A DNA stretch of 64,000 nt from Solen grandis (taxonomy: Eukaryota; Mollusca; Bivalvia; Adapedonta; Solenidae), in NCBI GenBank assembly GCA_021229015.1, contig CM037783.1, positions 53,518,904 to 53,582,903 of the forward strand, given 5' to 3'. A model generated the notes under the pieces. That model saw only the letters and a list, made by a program, of their open reading frames with translations. It did no database searches and was not told the origin of the DNA. Shown in pieces: positions 1 through 10,711 of this stretch. How positions within the stretch are numbered: the first letter of the stretch is position 1; the number at the start of each line of letters is the position of its first letter. Made by a program: the position numbers and the translations under genes.

Positions 1-300
1 AAAAAGGCCTGATATTCAGTTAAAATAAGTGAATATGTGATTGGCAGTAGTGGGCACTAACAGACAGTTTAGTCCTGTTAAGATGCCTAAGTGGATAACT
101 TGAAAATTTTCTACTAGCAAGATAATAACTGAATATGTGACAATTTTTCAGAAAAGTTTCGACATAGCTAAGTGGATAAGTGGCTGGCAGAAATATGCCA
201 CTATAGTTTTAGATTTTCTTTCTTCATAATAAAAAATAAATAGAACCTGCACCGTCTAAGTTATGAGCATAAAAACCCCGGTCAACAGTTATATTCAAAT

Positions 301-2402
301 ATTACACTGAATATAAGAGTAAAATCTTCATTCTAAGTCAGATGTTTTCATTACAACGAAATGAGACATTCAATCCATTTTTCCTAAAAAAATTACCTTT
401 CACATGTAATACTTTGTACCGCCAGCTTCCCATCCCGAGTTAGACACAATAAAATAGTAACAGCAACAGTAATAGCAGCAGCAGTAAATATATATATACC
501 GGTATGTATTCAAATATATGTATATTATTTTGGTTCCACACAATGTGAAGAGAAATATGATTAAAATGCAGTATGAAAAAATAGACTTACCAAATAAAAA
601 ATTCCCCTCTCTTCCAATTGTCTTGATAAAATATGAGGCAGGTTAACTTTGTATACGTATATAGATCTAGATATTCTAGCTAAAAATAGCCATGGAATTT
701 CTACTTTAGTCTGAATAAAGCACCATGGCTGACATCATGTTATTACATAATTATCACGTAACTGCCAATTATATTGACAATAAATACTATTATAGCATAT
801 CTATATGAATGTATATTTTAAGTAATTCTTTGTTTACGTTTCACTGAGTCTTAAAATTACTACATATCATTCATGTCATGTACGTGTTTATATTTACATA
901 GATATATATAAGCACACTATTGTCGTACATTAGACGATTGAGCTGCTATGTGATATATACACGTATGGCCCCTGTATATCATCAATACACAAGCACACGC
1001 GCTCACATCGATGGTTCCAAATCTCAGGTCACATATGACAAAATGATAATACCGGTAAATAATACAAAAATACAATACTTCGAGTGGAGTACGAGGCTAA
1101 CATACATAACAATAAAGTAAATAATCGGAGGCATGACACAAAAGAGTCACGAAAAAGAAAAGGAGGCATGCTATTATTGACTTTATCGTGTAATATTTTG
1201 TTTTATAAATTAACAGGATTTGCGATATCTGATTTCATTTTCTGGTTTACTTAAAAAGTAATTATGTTAACGTTAAAGGTGCATTGAGGGATCTATAACA
1301 CGAAAATTAGTAAGTTCTAAAAATAAACGTCCAAATTTGCTCCGTACCTGTATAGAAGTGACATATATAGATCTACATATTGGCTAAAAATATCCATGAA
1401 ATTTCTACTTTAGTCTGAATAAAGCACCATGGCTGACACCATGCTATTACCTACATCATTATCACGTAACTGCCAATTATATTGACAATAAATACTATTA
1501 TAGCATATCTATGTGAATGTATATTTTAAGTAATTCTTTGTTTACGTTTCACTGAGTCTTAAAATTACTGCATATCGTTCATGTACGTGTTTATACATAG
1601 GTATATATAAATGCACACTATTGTCGTACATTAGACAATTGAGTTGCTATGTGATATATACACGTATGGCCCCTGTATATCATCAATACACAAGCACACG
1701 CGCTCACATCGATGGTTCCAAATCTCAGGTCACATATGACAAAATGAAAATACCGGTAAATAATACAAAAATACAATACTTCGAGTGGAGTACGAGGCTA
1801 ACATACATAACAATAAAGTAAATAATCGGAGGCATGACACAAAAGAGTCACGAAAAAGAAAAGGAGGCATGCTATTATTGACTTTATCGTGTAATATTTT
1901 GTTTCATAAATTAACAGGATTTGCGATATCTGTTTACATTTTCTGGTTTACAGTTCATCAATTACTTAAAAAGTAATCATGTTAACGTTACAGGTGCGTT
2001 GAGGAATCTATAACACGAAAATTAGTAAGGTCTAAATATAAACGTCCAAATTTGCCCCGCACCTGTATACACGTGGCAATTTGTCAGATCAACAAGTTAC
2101 TGTGGGTTTTCTGGTAATTTACAAATATCATTTTCAGACAGAACCTTATTTTGGTTTTGATACGTATTCAGATAGTATACGGCACTCCCCTGTGAGCTTA
2201 ATATTCACTTTACTTAAAATATCTCCTACCGCGAAATGATAATAGCTTATTACAGATTTTCAAGAGTTTTAATCTTCATTCTGAATAAGATTTTTTTTTC
2301 TCATTATGACTGAAATCGATTGCCTGTCCCATTTCTTATTGCAAATGACCTTTCACAAACAGTACTGTGTGCTGCCAGTTTCCCGGCGAGTTTAACACCC
2401 CA
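301..2402. repeat. Nested tandem duplication, 0.7 kb unit in two copies plus flanking repeat
   Basis: Positions about 655-1360 and 1361-2075 are direct copies offset by about 701-706 bases. They share the AGATCT landmark (663 and 1369), the TTGTCGTACATTAGAC stretch (920 and 1621), and the segment from the CCTGTATATCATC stretch through the AATAATCGGAGGCATGACAC stretch. They differ by scattered substitutions and a few small indels. A weaker direct repeat surrounds the pair: about 301-440 matches about 2262-2400 around the CTTTCACA...GCCAGYTTCCC stretch. The 66-codon open frame in each copy begins with TTG and looks incidental, so I do not call it a gene. Confidence 0.85.
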
Positions 2403-2756
2403 CAAAAGTGAATCTAGATCCAGATTATTTCTAGGCTACAACATGTCTGCTGAAGCTGTTTTACTCTGCTAATCTATGTCATGACGTAAACAACATAATG
2501 TCCAAACATATTAGCACATAGCAAACATATTAGCAATATATATTTAACACTTTTGATACTTTTAGAGGTATTTGATACAAGGGAGATAACCCGTATCTTT
2601 GTCAGTAAAGTAGTAATCAAGGGGTAGTCTCTCGATTCGGAAGTCAGCACAACTTATCTTCCTATCTTTTATTTTGTAAGAACATTTAATGTCAGCTTAT
2701 ACATTCCAAATAATATATGCCGAAGAATATGTTACACTTTTAACAGAAAGCTTGGT

Positions 2757-2971
2757 AAATATCTCGTATCGCGCTCAGCATATAAATGTAGTTGCGGGAC
2801 TGGTTGGCCCGGTGTCAGGATAATGTGACTGGGTGTGGTATCTTTCCACATGTATACAGCGTGATACTACAGTGTGGCAGCACTATATCTGTCTCAAGTA
2901 GACATCGTTCCCAAATGACTGAAATACTGTCGGTGGGACGTTAAACACAACAAACAAAAATATCTCGTATC
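2757..2971 (+). mobile_element. 5'-truncated SINE with 14-base target-site duplication
   Basis: The element body is 2771-2957. It matches the tail two thirds of the full-length SINE at 15943-16251: the GCTCAGCATATAA start, GGACTGGTTG, the GTGATACTACAGTG block and the terminal GGGACGTTAAACACAACAAA. It is flanked by a perfect 14-base direct repeat, AAATATCTCGTATC, at 2757-2770 and 2958-2971. A target-site duplication and a missing 5' end are the signature of LINE-machinery retrotransposition that stopped early. The tRNA-like head is absent. Confidence 0.88.
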
Positions 2972-3179
2972 AGAATTAAAATTTCTTATTTCTGTTTTCA
3001 ATTGATGTGCGCAAAAATTTCATTTGCATGGTTTATTATGCATCAAAATCATATTAACAGACGATATGTTGAGCCAATACACGTGTGCATATATTTTGGA
3101 GAAAAAAATATTGTTCCTTCAAGTTTGAAATCGGAGTACACAATTAATGTACTAAACTTTGATGGTTTGTTGTTGGAGT

Positions 3180-3420
3180 TGATCGCCGCTCTGATATAGC
3201 GACTTCCAGCTAATTATAGTAAGAGAAATGCCCTGAGTATATATAGTATATAGAGTCAATCGTGTAGAACCACCGACCTACCGCAAGCCAGTAGCAGGGC
3301 TATCCGAGTGACCCTGTCGGGGATAAAACATACACCATACAACAGTGAGTGGCGGAGTCCGAGACATTGCCCGCTCGGCAACGAATGCCTCTACAACAGT
3401 ACAGATGTCTTGCCCTCAAG
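3180..3420 (+). repeat. Interspersed repeat family B, copy 1
   Basis: The stretch TATAGCGACTTCCAGCTAAT through AACCACCGACCTACCGCAAG is repeated at 30600-30755, where the two copies share the order CGAC-TCCAGCTAATTA, CCC-GAGTA, and AACCACCGACCTACCGCAAG. I recognise this wording as a common interspersed repeat in bivalves, but I cannot name the family. The part from about 3300 to 3420 (GAGTGGCGGAGTCC, CGCTCGGCAACG) is GC-richer than its surroundings and has no second copy here. Confidence 0.6.
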
Positions 3421-3423
3421 AAT

Positions 3424-3660
3424 ATAAGATTCAAGATTCAATATTTTTATTTAAATAAACCAGAAGGTCATTAGACCCACGTGGTATCATTACATGGCGA
3501 CAGTATAACATACATTTACATGCATATTCAACACTTCATATTAAATTACTTAAAATAAATTATGTACCGTCAACACATACAGTTTAATACACGACATTTG
3601 TATACATGCAAATATTCATTTTAAATTACATTTTGATTTTATATTAGATTACATAGATAA
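3424..3660 (-). mobile_element. LINE 3' end with ATTCAAG-type tail (fragment)
   Basis: Read on the minus strand, the stretch reads GGTCTAATGACCTTCTGG, then TTTATTTAAATAAA, then a run of TTGAATCTTGAATC. A short tandem TTGAATC tail following an AATAAA-like signal is typical of the 3' ends of non-LTR retrotransposons of mollusc genomes (recognised from memory, not searched). No coding sequence of the parent element is left here. The exact inner boundary is uncertain. Confidence 0.45.
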
Positions 3661-3704
3661 TAGATTTCACACAATTGTATAGAATTAAATAATGACTAGG
3701 CAAG

Positions 3705-3721
3705 AGAGAGAGAGAGAGAGA
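3705..3721. repeat. (GA)n microsatellite
   Basis: A short run of GA repeats seen directly. A (CA)n tract at about 4304-4322 is comparable. Confidence 0.9.
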
Positions 3722-4368
3722 AAAATACAAAAAAAAAATGAAGAATTATATTGTTAATCCAAAGTAAGTACGTGGAACAAAATTGGTAACTAGTCATCAA
3801 AAATAAACCGAAAATACTGAAACGTATCAATTGACGTTGAAATCAAAGAAACTGTGTGTTCTGAATTTTTCTACAAAGTCAGCGGTATACGTGCAATTCT
3901 TTTTTGGCTATCACATTGTTTGACCATTTATAACGTTACTTGGGCTACATAGATCTGTTTATATACAGGTGTACACTTATATATTTTTATTTGTTTGTAT
4001 ATTATGTACTCGTGTAATAATAGGTGTGTTGCATACCTAGGGTTAGGGTTATATATATATGCATTATACTGGAGAGGTAGGGTTGGGCAGATGTCGGTGT
4101 TAAGAAATGTTTTTGATTTTAATATGAATGCTTACATTTTAAGAATAATCAATACATATGTACGATATTTAACTTCAATTGATGTGGTTTTAAAGGGTGA
4201 ATGATGCATTTCCTACAACAGTAAGTATTACGGAAGAAAATGGCAAACTATATCAACATAAAAGCTTTACTATATAATAAGTATGCCCTATATCAATTTT
4301 AAACACACACACACACACACACATTAAGAGTTCACTGATTTAAAGGCATTCTTCAATAAACTGTGCAT

Positions 4369-4374
4369 TTTATT
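4369..4374 (-). promoter_or_regulatory. Possible polyadenylation signal for the IAP gene
   Basis: AATAAA on the minus strand, about 305 bases after the IAP stop codon. It is the first canonical signal I find downstream; a weaker AATATAAA lies at about 4663-4670. In AT-rich DNA such hexamers occur by chance, so the assignment is only positional. Confidence 0.3.
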
Positions 4375-4677
4375 TGAATATGAAATACAGCAAGAATACT
4401 GGACAAATATATACATGTATAACAATAATTGTTGATTGTTTGTATTGTTTAGTTAATAATAAGTGAATCATTTAGTTAATAAGTAAATAATAACGCTGTA
4501 GCTGTTCGGCAAGTGTTTTATATGAGTGTATAGATCAACACTTATATTACAAATTAATAATTACATACATAATAACAGATACTTTGAAAAATGACATCAA
4601 AATCAGTGCAATGCTATATCGTAAGGAACTAATAGAGGTGAACACGTTAAAAAAACGAAACCTTTATATTATGAAGT

Positions 4678-5541
4678 CTATGGCACTAGAGTAGCCTTAA
4701 CATTTCCCTTTATTGGTACCCGGCACAGCGCACATTCATTTAAAGCCGAGACACACTGGGGACACGTGATTAAATGCCCACATGGAAGGGTAATTATTGT
4801 CGCTTCAGCATCCATACACACTCGACATAAAAACCTTTCTCTGAGAGCAGTATTTTCGTTCTGAAGTTTTTCCATAACTTCTTCAGGTTCATCCATAACA
4901 TCAGTATCACTGTCATCTGGATGTGCAGTGTCTGTGTTTACTGCGTTGTCAGAGTTATCATTCTCATCCTCATTAACGCTTGTCGAATTAGAGTCTTCGA
5001 TTTCATCAAGAGTTTTCATCAGCTCCGCACCAGAGAATACTGTTTGTCCATCTGATACGATTTTTTCTACTGCTTGTTTCACTTTGCCTGCATCAGAATA
5101 AAAGATCGAAACGCTTTCCACGGCAGCTGAATTGTGACGAATCGCTGCTGCCACAACATCGTCTGTGTCCTTCTCCAATTTCGGAACCACTTCTATATGT
5201 TCACCATGAACTGTCTTGATGAAGTTCTCATCTTTATTCATTCTCACGTGACCACAATGTCTGCTAAACAATGCGTGTTGTTCCCATGGTGATTTCTGAT
5301 TAAGCCAATTTTCAAGGGTGCAACCACAGAAAAAACAGCGTACAGAATCTCTATATCCGGTGTACACAAGTCCTGCCTCCACTGCCTCCTCGACCATAGA
5401 CTGTCCGTACTTTTTGGGCCAAGTTTTAAAGCTTCGTCGGCGAGATTCGGGCGTTGCGAAATTGCTGAATTTAGGCCGGTCATATATAATGCCAAAGGTT
5501 TCGCCAGGTCTGCGGCTGTTTCCCGGGTAGGAATGAGCCAT
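4678..5541 (-). CDS. Inhibitor-of-apoptosis-like protein, one BIR domain plus C-terminal RING finger
   Basis: A 287-residue protein in one uninterrupted exon. The BIR domain spans about residues 25-100: an arginine-rich start followed by SFKTWPKK, then AGLVYTGYRDSVRCFFCG, with zinc ligands C69, C72, H89 and C96. Residues 183-225 are acidic and rich in Asn/Ser/Asp, probably disordered. The RING finger (about 239-274) is C3HC4, with ligands C239, C242, C254, H256, C260, C263, C270 and C273, and ends the protein as in BIRC2/3/4/7. Residues 150-180 (KQAVEKIV...GAELMKTL) resemble the UBA-like helices often found between BIR and RING, but weakly. Known family members bind caspases or IAP antagonists and act as E3 ubiquitin ligases; that role here is inferred. 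The start ATG is the first after a splice acceptor. No frameshift or missing key residue is seen, so it looks functional. BIR-RING genes are greatly expanded in bivalves. Confidence 0.93.
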   Translation of the reverse strand: MAHSYPGNSRRPGETFGIIYDRPKFSNFATPESRRRSFKTWPKKYGQSMVEEAVEAGLVYTGYRDSVRCFFCGCTLENWLNQKSPWEQHALFSRHCGHVRMNKDENFIKTVHGEHIEVVPKLEKDTDDVVAAAIRHNSAAVESVSIFYSDAGKVKQAVEKIVSDGQTVFSGAELMKTLDEIEDSNSTSVNEDENDNSDNAVNTDTAHPDDSDTDVMDEPEEVMEKLQNENTALRERFLCRVCMDAEATIITLPCGHLITCPQCVSALNECALCRVPIKGNVKATLVP

Positions 5542-5550
5542 TTCATTCAG

Positions 5551-6506
5551 TCTAAAATAATAATAATAATAATAAATTCATGTACCCTGTGAAAGAGTAA
5601 AACCATTTACATAATACGTGTAAACATATTCAATATAATTGCGCCCATGTTAACGTATAAACCGATTAAACCAAAACAATTTCATACTACGTATATCGTT
5701 CTTAACTACTGTAAAAAACAATATTTATTCCTTGGTTATATATTCAAAGCGATTATTCAAAGAAGCATGTTCCAGAACACAGTCATGAGGTCAATTAAAA
5801 GTACATTTTTATTAGGATCAATTCGTGGATAATTAATCAACGGAATTCATGTTTTACATAAAGAAATAATTTTCATTATTAAAAAAAAAGCAAATTACCC
5901 AGGTATAAACAAATGGTAAATCATTAGAAAATAAATGCAACATGGTACTTCAATCAACGGTATATATGAGTAAATTTATTGAATAAATACCTATACTTTT
6001 GAGTAAAATGACAACCTGTTCATATGAAACATAATTAAGGTTTTCCCCGCCACTAGGGCACATGGTCGATCCATATTTCGGAAATACGTTATACATTAAC
6101 GAAATTGTAAATACACACAGAGTATAGAACGAAAAAATGGCAATTTTTCTTCAGGAAACCGGCATTCTTTACCAATATACAGTATACTTTCAAATAAAAC
6201 GGGTACCTGATGTTACAATAAAACTGTGTGCATATTATCAATTTCTTGTATAACTTAATGATCAGTTGAATACCTTAACCGAAATCGTCCATCCCTTGCA
6301 CTCGTGATTATCCGACAATACGCATGTTCTTTGGTAGATGGGTGGATGTGTAGAATAAAGCACGTCAAGCTACGCTATCTTACCCCCAGTGTCCCACTTC
6401 AGGGATATTACGCTAAGCTGAAACTGACCTCTCAATCTATATACGTTTGTGACATCTCTAGCGGAATAAAAACCAACATATATGAGCAGAAGCAAATCGC
6501 GCTTAC
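5551..6506 (-). other. Possible 5'-UTR intron of the IAP gene
   Basis: Just upstream of the IAP ATG the minus strand reads a T-rich (TTA)n tract ending TTTTAG (acceptor at 5552-5553), then ACTGAATGAAATGG. This is a good 3' splice site. A candidate donor is GGGTAAGC at 6501-6507 on the minus strand, in a locally GC-richer stretch with several CpGs. If paired, the intron is about 0.95 kb and exon 1 is non-coding. The donor choice is a guess; another strong donor lies at 8891-8896. Otherwise this interval is AT-rich with no recognisable gene. Confidence 0.35.
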
Positions 6507-6573
6507 CCGAGCATCGTGTCTTATTCTAAGTATGCTCCAAGACCCGGTGGGTAGAAACAAAGGAGAAGTTTCC

Positions 6574-6657
6574 CATTGTCGAATACCCACGGCCGATCGA
6601 TAGATCATGATATCATATAGTGAAACGGAATAAGTGAGGCGGGGGTATTCGACGATG
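6574..6657. repeat. 84-base inverted repeat (stem-loop)
   Basis: CATTGTCGAATACCCACG at 6574-6591 and its near-complement ending at 6657 (CGGGGGTATTCGACGATG) pair at 16 of 18 positions around a roughly 48-base loop that contains CCGATCG. It stands out as GC-rich. It could be a remnant of a small inverted-repeat element or a structured RNA; no second copy is seen. Confidence 0.6.
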
Positions 6658-6659
6658 TT

Positions 6660-7373
6660 TAGAACCTTGCAATAACGATCATTTCCTTCCTCCCCAACAG
6701 TCCTCGAAGTATCAATTTGTGAGTTTATCTAACATTAAAATGAAGCCAGATTCATGTTTGCCTACAAAATATGCTCAGGATTGAAATACAGAAAGTATAT
6801 ACTTTTGTGATGTCGCAGCAGTATGTTGTAACCATGACAAAAGTTTAAATGATATAAAATATCATGTTTCGAGATATACGCACGTAGATGACGTCTTTCA
6901 CCCCCTGGCAGTATGGAAAATGTGATTGATTTCAACAGTGCTGATTCATTCAGGAAAAGAGAATAAAGCCGGTCGCCGTTACATAGCAAAGGAAAAAAAG
7001 TAAGAGATAAATTATTGATAATGAGCCTGAGCGCTCGACTGTATATGAAATGCCCAAGTTCTTCTCATAATGCGGAAAATTATGGGAGTTGATTTTGCGG
7101 ACATTGAATATGAAACACACACACACACACACACACACAGCTGTTAAAAGCTGATGATGACAAATTGACGGAACAGAAATAATAGAAAAAAATGTCTAAG
7201 TCTTAAGGACATTTCTGCGGGTTACTTTTGATTTTGATTTTTTTTAATTTCTCATTCCTTTTGATACCCCAAATTTTAAGATTTCTGTACTAAATGAAAC
7301 ATGATTTAAAATATATTTGCCAAGTGTTGAGGGTCAAAATGTCACATTTTAGTGTTTTTATTCAAAGTTTTGC

Positions 7374-7417
<44 letters not shown>

Positions 7418-8750
7418 GTAAGGTTTACCTTTTTTTTTAACATTTTAAGAAAGCCTTTTTATCAGAGGATTGAATCTGAAAATCTGTCAATGGAATTTCT
7501 TTTTTATATCAAGAATAATATATATATAATACAGCTTTTGTAATCTGAAAATTTAAAAAAATTTCGTAGCTCATTTTTTCATGCATGTTTTATAGGGTTT
7601 TCACCTGTAGCTTATAAACACAAATATCAGTTACAAATTATGATAAAATATCTGAAAAAAATATTTTGATATGTTATTAAAGTATTTAGAAAGCAATCTT
7701 TCCAAATTTTTTTCAACAAACAGTGACATGTTGACATTTTATCACAAGCTTAATCAATCTCTAAAGCGACATGGTGACCCCCTGTGTTTAATTCATATTT
7801 CTTTTAGTTTGTCTAAAGTACTTATCAGGTAAGATCTTCATGTAGCGATTATAGTCAGATTGAAGGGCAAAATTTTAAAAAGAAATCTATCCATTAACCA
7901 CCACCCCCCCCCCAAAAAAAAAAAAAAAAAAAAAAAAAAACGCCATTAGGCTTATAGCCGATGATAGCGGCAGGGGTTGTTGTTTGTTGTTGTTACATAA
8001 CTTAATGACGATGACGAATCTCAGCTGCTAATGTTCATAATTTACTCGTAATAATATCGCGTTTACGTCCACATTCTTCTTATGACTGTTTTTTTTTTTT
8101 TTTTTTTTTTTTTTTCTTGCATCGATGATTGTTATTTATCTCGGCCAACTTTTAATTGCTAAAGGGAAACAATACATGTGAATACATTGAGGCCGTTACA
8201 TAGCCAATGAAAAATGTGTGTTAACTTTGAAACAATACCTATTCAGAGGTAAAAACACCCATGTATTTAAAAGAAAATACAGTCAGATGTATCAGTTTTA
8301 AATTCTGGGAACATTTAATAGTTTAACCGTGAAAAATTATTACACGAGCATGTGTCAGAAGAATGTGATACCGATTAACAATAAACTACATTGTAGATAT
8401 TAATTCAAAATTATAATAAACGAATAGGTAAATCTAAGATTATAAGTATATTTGCGGATATCAAAATTTAAGGTTGGCGAATAAAAGAATAACTGAATAA
8501 GCTGTCTTTTCTGAAATTTTACAAACGAATTCTTAATGCATTTTTTTCCGGAAAAAAAGGGGGGGGGGACGGAGTTATTTTAGCATGATGCTGCCTGTGA
8601 TAAGTGACCTGGTAGGGATTCCAATTAAGCAATAGTTAATCGACTATAATAACAAAGTCACGGATGGGCTAGGGTTTTATGATTTTAACTATATCTCACT
8701 CGGAATGAGAACAAAAAATCTGCAACACAACAATAAGTTCCAAAACTAGA
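6660..8750. other. AT-rich spacer with simple repeats
   Basis: No gene is recognisable. It holds a (CA)n tract at about 7116-7138, a 33-base poly-A at about 7381-7413, a C-run followed by poly-A at about 7903-7940, a poly-T at about 8089-8115 and a G-run at about 8560-8569. Confidence 0.7.
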
Positions 8751-8751
8751 G

Positions 8752-8837
8752 TGTGTCACCTGCTGAAGCGTGTGGGAAAAAAATGTCGGACAGACAGATG
8801 ACGGAAATGTGATGCCTATATCACAGCAGGTGACACA
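8752..8837. repeat. 86-base element with perfect 14-base terminal inverted repeats
   Basis: TGTGTCACCTGCTG at 8752-8765 is exactly complementary to CAGCAGGTGACACA at 8824-8837. The interior is about 58 bases, without coding potential. It could be a very short MITE remnant or a palindromic structure. No clear target duplication flanks it. Confidence 0.6.
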
Positions 8838-8896
8838 AAAAAAATGTACTGGTAATGTGTCAGGATACCGAGACTGTGTGGTATCGTGCTACTTAC

Positions 8897-8933
8897 CTTC
8901 GGCGTGATATCGCGGTGATCGAGGCAAAATCAT
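8897..8933 (-). other. Candidate first exon in a small CpG cluster, minus strand
   Basis: On the minus strand an ATG (8931-8933) opens 12 codons (MILPRSPRYHAE) running into a strong donor, GAAG|GTAAGT (8891-8896). About seven CpGs fall within 45 bases, far above the surroundings. On the plus strand the same CATG also opens a 38-codon frame (8932-9045, MASGSYIKRAGALGNK...). No partner exon was identified. Joined directly to the IAP exon it would hit a stop, so for that gene it could only be untranslated leader. Confidence 0.3.
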
Positions 8934-9000
8934 GGCGTCGGGAAGTTATATCAAAAGGGCAGGTGCTCTGGGAAATAAGGTTATCATCTTTCACCCAAAC

Positions 9001-9080
9001 AATAACGTAAATGACATTCTTTCTACATTATGCACCATAAAATAACGTAAATGACATTCTTTTTACATTATGCACTATAT
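9001..9080. repeat. Two-copy tandem repeat, 40-base unit
   Basis: AATAACGTAAATGACATTCT occurs at 9001 and again at 9041, each followed by TT-TACATTATGCAC. The copies differ at two or three positions. Confidence 0.9.
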
Positions 9081-9237
9081 ATTTTTTTTTATTTAATCAT
9101 TACGGAAGATAAACAACTCCGCGTCGGCCAGGAAACATGGTATTAAGTTTATTGTACATGAGGTGCTCGATCATAATCTCTTGACTTAGGAATATTGTAG
9201 CTTTTTTTTCTTTTTTTCTTATTCATATTTTCTCAAC

Positions 9238-9753
9238 GTGACAGTGCGTCATACTGGACAGTGTATATGGAATATTCGTGAGATGTCGCAAAATAGTCTA
9301 AGAATTTGGTTAGAGGTCGGGTTCCAGCATCTTGCAAATGTATTAATATCTGAAAATGAACATGCAATAAATGTTAATGAGACAAGTTCGTCTATAGATG
9401 TCAACATGGACAGGATTCAGAGAAACACTTACGATTTAAAACCCTGTTTCCATGTATGTCAATTTAGATCCATCGAATGCTGGGATCCCCGTCATAGTCT
9501 AAAAATAGCGTTAAAAGTCCCGAGATTTTATCCAATGAAAACTCTTTTTGTTCTTAATTTTTTCAAATCTTTATTTACATTTAACGTTATCATTATCTTA
9601 AATTTTACATTGTGCAATACCAAAAATTTCTATAATAAATCAATCAAGATGAAGCTTGCAATTAAATACAGGCAATTGTTCAGGGTTTTTTGCTATAAAG
9701 GTAAGATACCACACATAAATAAAAGTGAATGGGAGTTGCTTCCTTTCTATTAA
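9238..9753 (+). other. Unrecognised 171-codon open frame
   Basis: An uninterrupted frame of 171 codons with a GTG at the start; the first ATG is about 15 codons in. I see no known domain. The first half is of ordinary composition (for example LRIWLEVGFQHLANVL), while residues about 100-130 are very hydrophobic (FVLNFFKSLFTFNVIIILNF), as AT-rich DNA tends to encode. It is long for chance at this base composition but not decisive. It may be a decayed exon or transposon ORF. The interval 9081-9237 holds nothing recognisable. Confidence 0.2.
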
Positions 9754-9899
9754 AATACATATATATTATAAAATATTGGAAAGGTAGAAAGAGCCGCAGG
9801 TAACTTATCGTAAGCAGTCTATTAAAACAAATTTTGTGTTTATTTTTTCTTGTTAAAACCTTATTTGCGCAAGTCAAGGCGAGTAAATAACTTTTTTTT

Positions 9900-10346
9900 T
9901 CGTACCAAAGAAAAATTCTACTGGTACAGCTTCCTTGTTTGGTGCTCAGCATATAAGGAAAGTTCCAGGACAGGTTGGCCCGGTGTAGGTATGACGTGAG
10001 TGGGCGGTGTATCAAGGCACAGGTCTATGGCGTGATACTGTAGTGTTGCAGCACTATATCTGCCTTAAAAGCATTGTGTGGAATGTGGCTCCCAGCCGAC
10101 TTCTGTCTGGGCCAGCAAGTGGCTAAAAGGGCCTGAGGGGTCGAGTGGGAGGGTCGTAATGATCAATAACAAAATGTAATAATTATGAAAAACTATTTAG
10201 TCAGTGGAACTAATTATAAGTGCTTGATAAAGATGTCTTCTTTTATCAGCATCATTTAATTGTTGTCTTTTTTATCATTTATTTGATCATTTCAACAGTC
10301 TCCAAATGGCTGAGATACTGACAGCGGGACGTTAAACCCAATGAAA
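9900..10346 (+). mobile_element. SINE copy split by a roughly 225-base insertion
   Basis: 9900-10070 matches the body of the SINE at 15943-16251 (GGTACAGCTTCC-TTG-TTGG, CTCAGCATATAAGG, GGCCCGGTGT, GGCGTGATACTGTAGTG, GCAGCACTATATCTG). The expected tail (GTCTCCAAATGGCTGAGATACTG then GCGGGACGTTAAACCCAATG) appears only at 10298-10345. The intervening 10071-10297 has no match in other copies, so it is a later insertion. No tRNA-like head is visible. Confidence 0.7.
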
Positions 10347-10711
10347 ATACATTATTCGGCATTTTGCTTTGAAAACCCTAGAACGAAGCGACATCTGTTG
10401 TTAGAATGCTGCGTAACACTGATTTAAATCATGCTTCCCTGAATTGTGCTTGGTCTTAATAATATGGTGTGTGTCATACAGTACAATGTGGGCACAATGG
10501 CATGGTCACCAAACAATGTCATTTTTACGAAGCAAAATGTCATTATCACTAAGCATAACGTAATATTTGCTTAAATACCATCCCATAAACTTTAACCATA
10601 TTTTAAGTGAGACTCTTTTTGTTCTTGAACACTGCTCAAATTGCATACTCAAATTTTAGTATAATCCCCGAGTTGTACGGAAGTATTAAGACTCCCCCTC
10701 CCCCCTCCTAG

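Noticed and set aside
920..1120. 66-codon frames in both copies of the tandem duplication (also 1621-1821)
   Set aside because: They start with TTG, have no recognisable domain and are kept simply because the DNA is duplicated.
4038..4050. TAGGGTTAGGGTT, like telomere repeat
   Set aside because: Only two units; too short to mean a telomeric insertion.
5244..5546. 100-codon minus frame overlapping the IAP gene
   Set aside because: A shadow of the IAP coding sequence in another frame.
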